The notes under the pieces are model-generated. The model ran no database searches. It was not told where the DNA came from and saw only the letters and a program-made list of their open reading frames with translations. From positions 1 through 6,361 of the forward strand of contig DXUR01000157.1 in assembly GCA_019417795.1 (NCBI GenBank): a DNA stretch of 6,361 nucleotides, written 5' to 3'. This DNA comes from Clostridiales bacterium. GTDB lineage: Bacteria; Bacillota_A; Clostridia; Oscillospirales; Oscillospiraceae. How positions within the stretch are numbered: position 1 is the first letter of the stretch; every line of letters starts with the position of its first letter. The translations under genes and the position numbers were made by a program. Of the stretch, positions 1-4,360 are shown piece by piece.

Positions 1-551
1 ACAGCGCGCTCCAGAGCCTGCTCCATGTTGTCGATCTTCTCGCCGTCACGGGCCTGGATGTGGTTGATGATGATCTGAGCGGTGAAGGCGCGGCGCACGG
101 ACCAATCGGGGTTGGCCGCCTGCAGGGCGTCCTCAATGCTCTTGATGTCAGCTACGCGGCTGTCGTTGAAGGAGGTGCCGAAGGACACCACCAGCAGCTC
201 CTTCTCGCCGATCTCGTCCTGGTTGCGGGGATCGTCCTTGGAGGCGTCACCGGTGTCCAGACCGAAGTAGTCGGGGCTGGCTTCCTCACCCTCCACCAGC
301 GCCTTCTGGGCGTCGGTCAGGGCATCCCAAGCGGCCTTGGCGGCCTCACACTGGGCGTCGGTCTCCTCGGTGCGCTCCTGCACGTAGATGGCGTCGATGA
401 GGGCGGCGACCTTATCGGCGGCGGCCTTGTCGGTCTCCTCGGTGTTCACGTCGTTGTTGTCCTTTTTGCCGGCATTGTTCTTGTTGCCGCAGGCGGTCAG
501 CATGCTCATCAGCATCACAGCCGCCATCAGAAAGGCAAGTGCTTTCTTCAT
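1..551 (-). CDS. Lipoprotein with CbiK-type cobaltochelatase domain (3' end beyond window)
   Basis: About 183 residues are visible, and the frame runs off the left edge. The start (ATG at 551-549) has a GAGGT ribosome site 9 bases upstream. Residues 1-21 form a lipoprotein signal: MKK, a hydrophobic core and the lipobox LTAC, with C21 as the lipidated cysteine. An Asn/Lys/Asp-rich linker follows. Residues about 45-86 are a short helical stretch (VAALIDAI, then AWDALTDAQKALV) like the small repeat modules of Firmicute surface proteins. From residue 118 the sequence ELLVVSFGTSFNDSR, then RRAFTAQIIINHI and ARDG, matches the N-terminal half of CbiK-family sirohydrochlorin cobaltochelatases. The catalytic histidines lie in the missing half and cannot be checked. 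CbiK inserts cobalt into sirohydrochlorin in anaerobic B12 synthesis. A membrane-anchored extracellular version implies another role, perhaps metal or tetrapyrrole handling coupled to uptake; that is inference. A cobalamin riboswitch lies upstream. Confidence 0.85.
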   Translation of the reverse strand, partial: MKKALAFLMAAVMLMSMLTACGNKNNAGKKDNNDVNTEETDKAAADKVAALIDAIYVQERTEETDAQCEAAKAAWDALTDAQKALVEGEEASPDYFGLDTGDASKDDPRNQDEIGEKELLVVSFGTSFNDSRVADIKSIEDALQAANPDWSVRRAFTAQIIINHIQARDGEKIDNMEQALERA

Positions 552-590
552 GGTTGATCTACCTCTTTCCAAATATTTGTTCTGAAAGAA

Positions 591-621
591 ATATAAAAGC
601 GGCTGTGTTTCACACAGCCGC
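591..621 (-). terminator. Riboswitch-controlled intrinsic terminator
   Basis: On the minus strand a perfect 10-bp stem (612-621 paired with 599-608, arm GCGGCTGTGT) with a 3-base loop is followed by TTTTATATTT. It lies between the cobalamin aptamer and the ribosome site of the chelatase lipoprotein, about 40 bases before the start codon. This is the standard position for an attenuator: cobalamin binding should favour the terminator and switch the gene off. I could not identify the competing antiterminator pairing with confidence. Confidence 0.85.
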
Positions 622-721
622 CCTCGGTGCTCCTCACTACATATATATCCGCGCGGTGACCCGCAGCGGATCATAAGCTCGTAGGAAAACCAACCCGTTG
701 GCAGCAGGTTTGAGATTCCAC

Positions 722-870
722 ACAGAGGCAGGTCTCCTGACTTCGTTCATCACGGCGTTGCCCTTCCCGGTTTCCCAGTGGTTTGCAGGCCGCTCCCGTA
801 CACAGTGACTGCATCGTTCCGGATTCGCACCGGATTCCCTTTTCATCTGCTTTTGAGCAGACACCTCTGT
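722..870 (-). ncRNA. Cobalamin riboswitch aptamer
   Basis: Read on the minus strand, the closing helix P1 is ACAGAGG at 870-864 pairing with CCTCTGT at 728-722. The core block GGGAATCCGGTGCGAATCC (about 839-821) matches the conserved GGGAA..GGTG..AA..CC element, and CCACTGGGAA (about 782-773) is the second conserved segment. The B12 box AGTCAGGAGACCTGCC (about 742-727) matches the family consensus almost exactly. Downstream come a small hairpin (CCAAC..GTTGG, 701-690) and a second hairpin (647-671, stem ATCCGC/GCGGAT with an inner GCGG/CCGC), then the intrinsic terminator. The small hairpin may be the partner of the aptamer kissing loop; that is inference. The RNA should bind adenosyl- or other cobalamins and repress the chelatase lipoprotein when B12 is plentiful. 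Confidence 0.93.
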
Positions 871-901
871 GCTACAACTTTATATTTTTCCAGACAGTGG
901 G

Positions 902-929
902 ATTATATCACATTTTGTCGAATTGTCAA
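902..929 (-). promoter_or_regulatory. Sigma-A promoter of the riboswitch leader
   Basis: On the minus strand TTGACA (929-924) and TATAAT (907-902) both match consensus, separated by 16 bases. Transcription should begin near 895, giving a leader of about 340 bases that contains the whole cobalamin aptamer and terminator. The -35 hexamer lies at the edge of the repeat-bearing stretch that resembles an insertion-sequence end. Confidence 0.85.
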
Positions 930-934
930 TCCGC

Positions 935-984
935 TCTGTTGGTGGGGCTATCTAAAATTCTGATGGTGGGGTTATCTAAAATTT
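935..984. repeat. Tandem imperfect 26-base repeat (two copies), possible insertion-sequence end
   Basis: Two copies, at 935-960 and 959-984, share the core TGGTGGGG(C/T)TATCTAAAATT with a 24-base period and 23 of 26 matching positions. Just outside, at 924-929, is TGTCAA. IS21-family elements often start with TG and carry repeated transposase-binding sites near their ends, so this could be one end of such an element. No transposase gene and no opposite end are visible in the window. The adjoining stretch to about 1073 contains no gene I can support. Confidence 0.6.
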
Positions 985-1073
985 GAGGTTTTTCTGCGTT
1001 GAATTGTGACATTTTCGTAAACGCTGCCTTCTTCCATTACTCACGGAACTTTATGACTTCTTGAATACTTCCC

Positions 1074-1109
1074 GAAAAAGAAAAGCCGCCGTCGTTTGAC
1101 AGCAGCCTT
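1074..1109 (-). terminator. Orphan intrinsic terminator
   Basis: On the minus strand AAGGCTGCTGTC (1109-1098), loop AAAC, then GACGGCGGCTTT form a 12-bp stem with three G-U pairs, running into TTTTCTTTTTC (1084-1074). It begins 12 bases after the stop codon of a short minus-strand remnant (1122-1169). No intact minus-strand gene now lies upstream for it to serve. Confidence 0.7.
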
Positions 1110-1121
1110 TCCGATAGCTTG

Positions 1122-1169
1122 TTATGCGTAAATCAGATCGCTTGAAATAATCTCCATAAGCTGATACAA
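1122..1169 (-). pseudogene. Possible 3' remnant of a lost minus-strand gene
   Basis: A short minus-strand frame ends LYQLMEIISSDLIYA followed by TAA (1124-1122), with an intrinsic terminator starting 12 bases later. The residue mix looks like a genuine helical protein C-terminus. An in-frame stop (1172-1170) lies just before it, which is where the TetR-like fragment on the other strand becomes convincing. I infer a gene whose 5' part was lost at a recombination junction. It is too short to name a family, and chance is not excluded. Confidence 0.33.
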
Positions 1170-1523
1170 CTATGGCATCGCTGGGCGGATGAGCACGGCA
1201 TGAAAGAGCGGCGTCGTTATACGCTTGACAATGCGGAGGACTTCTTTGCTTTTAACTACTCCATCAAAGAGCTTCTTTCCGAAATTTACAGGGAAGAACT
1301 CCAGACCTGCGTTTATAACGCCTTTTATCAGGTAATGATGCCACAGTACGGAGCAGATCCTGCCGAGTGCTACGAAGCGAGGTTCTATTCCTACGGCCTG
1401 TTCGGTTTCCTGGACGAATGGATCAAGCGTGGCTTTTATGAAACGCCGGAGCAGATCACGGAGCTTTTCCGAAAGATGATGGAAAGGCGGGGCTATGCTG
1501 AAAACGGGAGCCGCTGCATCTGA
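1146..1523 (+). pseudogene. TetR/AcrR-family regulator, C-terminal fragment lacking the HTH
   Basis: The frame is open from just after a TGA at 1143-1145 and ends at TGA 1521-1523, about 125 codons. An ATG at 1200 has no convincing ribosome site. The sequence contains KLIQLWHRWADEHG, NYSIKELLSEIYREEL and, near the end, YSYGLFGFLDEWIKRGF with ETPEQITELFRKMM. This is the pattern of the ligand-binding and dimerisation domain of TetR-like regulators in Clostridia. Complete members have about 180-200 residues with an N-terminal DNA-binding helix-turn-helix, which is absent here. The upstream DNA instead holds an unrelated 3' gene remnant on the other strand. Without the HTH it should not act as a repressor. 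A short standalone protein cannot be strictly excluded. Confidence 0.65.
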
Positions 1524-1571
1524 GATGCATGACCTGTGGGGCGCTCAGACTACTGTTTGACTACTACCGCG

Positions 1572-1614
1572 AAAAACCTCGGAAGCCCTGCCTTGCAAGG
1601 CTTCCGAGGTTTTT
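1572..1614 (+). terminator. Strong hairpin terminator after the TetR fragment
   Basis: AAAAACCTCGGAAGCC (1572-1587) pairs perfectly with GGCTTCCGAGGTTTTT (1599-1614), giving a 16-bp stem closed by an 11-base loop. The T-run lies at the 3' side on the plus strand and the matching A-run makes it potentially bidirectional. It lies about 50 bases after the stop of the TetR-like fragment and would end that transcript. Confidence 0.8.
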
Positions 1615-1690
1615 CTCCAAAATGGCGGAAATTTGTGCAACACCAACCAAACCCTTGCGCCGCAGGGCTTTCCGGCTTGACGGTCTGATA

Positions 1691-1736
1691 ACTCCGACTC
1701 TGTAGGCCGCTGGTTCGAATCCAGTCGGGCGTACCA
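1691..1736 (+). other. 3' fragment of a tRNA-Arg(CCG) gene, probable attachment site
   Basis: The 46 bases fit the 3' part of a tRNA: anticodon loop CTCCGAC (1692-1698, anticodon CCG), 3' anticodon strand TCTGT, variable loop AGGCC, T arm GCTGG-TTCGAAT-CCAGT (1709-1725), acceptor strand CGGGCGT, discriminator A and encoded CCA (1734-1736). The required 5' anticodon strand would be ACAGA, but the window has GATAA (1687-1691), and no D arm or 5' acceptor strand precedes it. Homology therefore stops at 1690/1691, inside the anticodon stem. Tyrosine-recombinase elements commonly integrate into tRNA 3' ends and leave such a duplicate at one border. In that reading the element lies to the left and the older chromosome to the right. 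The integrase and the intact tRNA are not in the window. Confidence 0.8.
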
Positions 1737-1774
1737 CCCCCCAAAGGCCATACGGCTTTTGGAGGGTCACTTTT
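1737..1774 (+). terminator. Hairpin abutting the tRNA fragment, probable tRNA terminator
   Basis: CCC.CCAAAGGCC (1737-1749) pairs with GGCTTTTGG.GGG (1754-1766) around loop ATAC, with one mismatch and one G-U pair, and TTTT follows at 1771-1774. It begins directly after the CCA end, as expected for the terminator of the original tRNA-Arg gene. The T-run is offset by a few bases, so efficiency is uncertain. Confidence 0.5.
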
Positions 1775-1847
1775 ACTGCACCGGAGCAGCACACGGTAGG
1801 GCAAACACCCTGCCCCGATACAGGCATATACTAAGGAGTGACAGCGC

Positions 1848-2543
1848 ATGGACGAGCATCTGACGAGCGGTGAATGGGAGCGCATGGTGTCGGGGCGGTT
1901 TTATAATCCCGCCGACCCGGAGATTGCCAAGCGGCACCGTCGGGGCATGATCCGCTGCGACCGCTTCAACCGCATCCCACTACGGTACACCAAGGCCAAG
2001 CAACGGGCTTTGGAACGGCTGGTCCCCTCCGGGAAGGGAAAAAACTTCGAGGTCTTTGCGCCCTTTTACTGCGAGTACGGCGTGAACATCCATGTGGGGC
2101 AGAACTGTTTCATCAATTACAACAGCGTATTTCTGGACGTAGCGCCCATCACACTGGGGGACAATGTGCTCATCGGCCCCCATGTGACACTGGCCACGCC
2201 GAACCACTCCTTTCTGGCGGAGGAACGGGCCTATACGAACTATCCCAACGGCTGCCATGAGCTGGAGTACGCCGGGCCAATCACCATCGGGGCACACTGC
2301 TGGCTGTGTTCCGGCGTGACGGTGTGCGGCGGTGTGACCATCGGGGCAGGCAGCATCATTGCCGCCGGAGCGGTGTTGACCTGCGACATTCCCCCCAACA
2401 GCATCGCCGCCGGTGTGCCTGCCAAGGTGCTGCGGCAAATCGATGAGAGCGACCGCCTGCACATATGGGAAACCTACGAAAAGAACGGCCTTCCCGGCCG
2501 CAGACGGCAAGCACAAGCGCTGCAAACATCTGTAATCATATAA
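1848..2543 (+). CDS. Maltose/galactoside O-acetyltransferase-like (hexapeptide repeat family)
   Basis: A 231-residue protein starts at ATG 1848 with an AAGGAG ribosome site (1833-1838). Residues 5-45 (SGEWERMVSGRFYNPADPE and on) match the N-terminal maltose-acetyltransferase domain. The rest is a left-handed beta-helix of hexapeptide repeats (ITLGDNVLIGPHVTL, ITIGAHCWLCSGVTV, VTIGAGSIIAAGAV, ending SIAAGVPAKVLR). H120 in TPNHSF corresponds to the catalytic histidine of LacA/Maa (H115 in E. coli LacA). Such enzymes are cytosolic trimers that move acetyl from acetyl-CoA to a sugar hydroxyl; the acceptor cannot be read from sequence. The C-terminus is some 20 residues longer than in LacA. No good promoter is visible upstream. 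It converges on mgtE and shares a terminator with it. Confidence 0.9.
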   Translation: MDEHLTSGEWERMVSGRFYNPADPEIAKRHRRGMIRCDRFNRIPLRYTKAKQRALERLVPSGKGKNFEVFAPFYCEYGVNIHVGQNCFINYNSVFLDVAPITLGDNVLIGPHVTLATPNHSFLAEERAYTNYPNGCHELEYAGPITIGAHCWLCSGVTVCGGVTIGAGSIIAAGAVLTCDIPPNSIAAGVPAKVLRQIDESDRLHIWETYEKNGLPGRRRQAQALQTSVII

Positions 2544-2588
2544 AAAAGCCCACCTGTGTCCAGCATGGACCGCAGGCGGGCTTTTATT
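2544..2588. terminator. Bidirectional terminator between convergent genes
   Basis: AAAAGCCCACCTG (2544-2556) pairs with CAGGCGGGCTTTT (2573-2585) with one mismatch. An inner stem GTCCA/TGGAC caps it, and T- and A-runs lie on either side. It starts right at the acetyltransferase stop codon and 24 bases beyond the mgtE stop, so it can serve both transcripts. Confidence 0.85.
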
Positions 2589-2611
2589 TCAAATCAGTGG
2601 GGCTTCTTGTC

Positions 2612-4000
2612 TCAGATATGGAACACATTCACCAGAAACAGCAGGGCCAGTCCATAGTAGGTCACCACGGCCACCAGATCGTTGACCGTTGTGATCAGCG
2701 GACCGGAGGCCACCGCCGGATCAATATGGACCTTATGAAACAGCATGGGAACCATCGTCCCCACAAGGCTGGAGATCACCATGGCCACCACCAGCGACAC
2801 CCCAACGCAGCCGGAGATCAGAAAAGCCGGCCCCCACGCATAGCCCTTGCACGCATGGATGTAGACCCCTAAAACCGCCAGCGCCATGAGTCCCAGGCAC
2901 CCGCCGTTGAGAAGACCCACCCGCATCTCCTTGCCCAGCAGAGCCAGTTCCTCCTTCAGGGTAAGGTTCTCGTCCATGAGGACACGAATGGTGACGGCCA
3001 GCGACTGGGTGCCGACATTGCCCGCCATATCCAGCACCAGCGACTGGAAGCAGATGACGATGGGCAGCACCGCCACCACGGACTCGAAGATGCCCACCAC
3101 CGATGAAACGCCCATGCCCAGAAACAGCAGCACGATGAGCCACGGCAGACGCTTTTTCATACTGACGGCGGCAGGCTCCCGGAGGTCCTCCTCCGAGGTC
3201 AGGCCGCCCAGCTTGGCGTAGTCGTCGCCCATGGCGTCGTCCACCAGCTCCACCAGATCCTGAGCGGTGAGGATACCGGCGATCCTCCCGTCCTCCGTCA
3301 GCACCGGCAGGGAATCCTCCTCATACTCTGCGATCCGGTCGATGCAGTCCTCCACCCGCTCGTGGGCCAGCACATAGGGATAGCTGCGGCGGATGATCCC
3401 GCTCAGCGGATCGTTTTCACGGGCGATGATCAGATCCTTCAGGTCGATGGCCCCGGCAAAGACGCCGCTGCCGTCCACCACATACAGCGTGGAGATATTG
3501 TCGTGCTCACCGGCCTGCCGCACCAGCTCGTTCATGGCGCCGCAGACGGTCAGCGTATCCGGGATGCAGACGAAATTGCCGCTCATGCGGCTGCCGATCT
3601 CCTCCTGATGAAAGGCCAGCAGCCGCCGGACATCCTTCCGGGTATCGTCGTCCAGATGGGCGGCCAGGGTCTGTTTCTTCTCTTCCGGAAGCTCCCGCAG
3701 CATATCCAGCGCATCCGCCGTGTCCATGTCGGCTATCATTTCTGCCGCCAGCGCCGCCGGAAGCTCCGCCAGATAGCGGGAGGCATCGTCCAGATAGGGG
3801 AATATCTCCGCCAGCGTCTGGGCGTCCATCTGCCGGAACAGCCGCTCCCGCTCCGCATCCGCCAGCAGCGTAATGGCTTTGGCCACATCCCGCCAGTGGT
3901 AGTGCTTCAGCAGCTCCGGTAGCCGGTCCCCGTTTTTGGCCGTGCGGATAACCGCTGCGATCTCCTGTGCGAAATCCTTTTTTACCATTCTGTTCATCAT
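2612..4000 (-). CDS. mgtE: Magnesium transporter MgtE
   Basis: I place the start at ATG 4000-3998, because a GGAGGA ribosome site (4013-4008) lies 7 bases upstream. The frame is open 26 codons further, but that extension lacks a ribosome site and overlaps the leader. The protein has 462 residues, normal for MgtE. Residues about 10-135 form the acidic superhelical N domain, rich in DMDTAD- and DDDTRKD-type stretches. Two CBS domains cover about 138-258 and a linker helix about 259-282. Five membrane segments lie near 285-303, 306-334, 361-384, 389-418 and 432-459. DMAGNVGTQS (324-333) and DPAVASGPLITTVND (427-441) are family signatures; D441 aligns with the pore Mg2+-binding aspartate. MgtE is a dimeric Mg2+ channel whose cytosolic domains close it at high Mg2+. 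The leader is too short for an M-box riboswitch. Confidence 0.95.
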   Translation of the reverse strand: MMNRMVKKDFAQEIAAVIRTAKNGDRLPELLKHYHWRDVAKAITLLADAERERLFRQMDAQTLAEIFPYLDDASRYLAELPAALAAEMIADMDTADALDMLRELPEEKKQTLAAHLDDDTRKDVRRLLAFHQEEIGSRMSGNFVCIPDTLTVCGAMNELVRQAGEHDNISTLYVVDGSGVFAGAIDLKDLIIARENDPLSGIIRRSYPYVLAHERVEDCIDRIAEYEEDSLPVLTEDGRIAGILTAQDLVELVDDAMGDDYAKLGGLTSEEDLREPAAVSMKKRLPWLIVLLFLGMGVSSVVGIFESVVAVLPIVICFQSLVLDMAGNVGTQSLAVTIRVLMDENLTLKEELALLGKEMRVGLLNGGCLGLMALAVLGVYIHACKGYAWGPAFLISGCVGVSLVVAMVISSLVGTMVPMLFHKVHIDPAVASGPLITTVNDLVAVVTYYGLALLFLVNVFHI

Positions 4001-4056
4001 ATTCTTGTCCTCCTTTGACGCTACTTTGGGCAAAATGGGCGCAAAAATACACCGCC

Positions 4057-4206
4057 TCAGAGATAGTTGCCACAGCAAGACGTCTCCGGTGCGGTGCAGG
4101 AGGGCACGGCAAAACAGAATGTGATCAGCTCCTGCTCATGGATGACCACATCCGGTATCTGTGTCTCTGTGCGCCGCATATCCGGCTTCGCCCTGTACTT
4201 CCGCAG
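4057..4206 (-). CDS. Possible small Cys-rich peptide in the mgtE leader (start unresolved)
   Basis: A minus-strand frame of 49 sense codons ends at TGA (4059-4057), 43 bases before the mgtE ribosome site. It reads LRKYRAKPDM, then TQIPDVVIHEQELITFCF and AVPSCTAPETSCCGNYL, a natural-looking composition with four cysteines in the last 20 residues. The strong ribosome site GGAGGTGA (4228-4221) with ATGs at 4220 and 4214 lies directly upstream but in another frame. That frame gives only a 30-odd codon peptide of junk-like composition, and this one is preceded by TAG at 4209-4207. A single-base loss near 4206 would explain the mismatch by once joining ATG-GAT-AGC to LRKYR. Otherwise the peptide would start at ATG 4179 without a ribosome site. 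I recognise no family. It may be a damaged or frameshifted first cistron before mgtE. Confidence 0.35.
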   Translation of the reverse strand: MRKYRAKPDMRRTETQIPDVVIHEQELITFCFAVPSCTAPETSCCGNYL

Positions 4207-4264
4207 CTATCCATGAACATTCACCTCCGTTGATGGTTGAAATAGGTCTCTCCGACCGCGGTTC

Positions 4265-4293
4265 ATCATAACAGAACCCATCGACGCTGTCAA
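4265..4293 (-). promoter_or_regulatory. Sigma-A promoter for the leader peptide and mgtE
   Basis: On the minus strand TTGACA (4293-4288) and TATGAT (4270-4265) are separated by 17 bases. Initiation should be near 4258. The transcript reaches the strong ribosome site at 4228-4221 after only about 30 bases and mgtE after about 260 bases. Confidence 0.85.
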
Positions 4294-4314
4294 CCGTTTC
4301 TTTCCCCAGCATTT

Positions 4315-4350
4315 TGCAGCCCCGGAGGTCTTACGACCTCCGGGGCTGCA
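4315..4350. terminator. Perfect 16-bp hairpin after the ABC operon, without a U-run
   Basis: TGCAGCCCCGGAGGTC (4315-4330) pairs perfectly with GACCTCCGGGGCTGCA (4335-4350) around a TTAC loop. It lies 10 bases beyond the stop codon of the ABC exporter gene and 22 bases before the mgtE promoter, so it is well placed to end the ABC transcript. Neither side carries the usual T-run (the minus strand continues AAAATGC). It may be a weak or factor-dependent terminator, or it may protect the RNA 3' end. Confidence 0.55.
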
Positions 4351-4360
4351 CTCCCGGCAT

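Noticed and set aside
60..585. Plus-strand open frames opposite the chelatase lipoprotein
   Set aside because: They mirror a clear minus-strand coding sequence with lipobox, ribosome site and riboswitch; their Gly/Val- or Ser-rich composition is typical of antisense frames.
637..986. Open frames inside the riboswitch region on both strands
   Set aside because: The stretch is explained by the cobalamin aptamer and promoter; the frames have no ribosome sites and would translate structured RNA.
1659..1736. A complete tRNA gene beginning at GCGCCGC
   Set aside because: Five of seven acceptor positions could pair, but there is no D arm, the spacing is wrong and the anticodon stem does not pair, so only the 3' part is a tRNA.
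1804..1832. TATACT as a -10 box for the acetyltransferase
   Set aside because: It would start transcription on top of the ribosome site, and no -35 box lies at a suitable distance.
1545..1885. Minus-strand frames with DSNQRPTESE- and DWIRTSGLQSRS-like sequence
   Set aside because: These are translations of the complement of the tRNA-Arg fragment, a common source of false protein predictions.
2733..3922. Long frames in other registers across mgtE
   Set aside because: They are low-complexity shadows of the MgtE gene, which carries all expected domains in its own frame.
4001..4078. 26-codon N-terminal extension of MgtE
   Set aside because: The extension has no ribosome site and its composition is unlike MgtE, whereas ATG 4000 has a strong GGAGGA site at good spacing.
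4001..4258. M-box (Mg2+) riboswitch ahead of mgtE
   Set aside because: A ribosome site appears about 30 bases after the predicted start of transcription, the leader shows none of the M-box conserved blocks I know, and no attenuator hairpin precedes mgtE.
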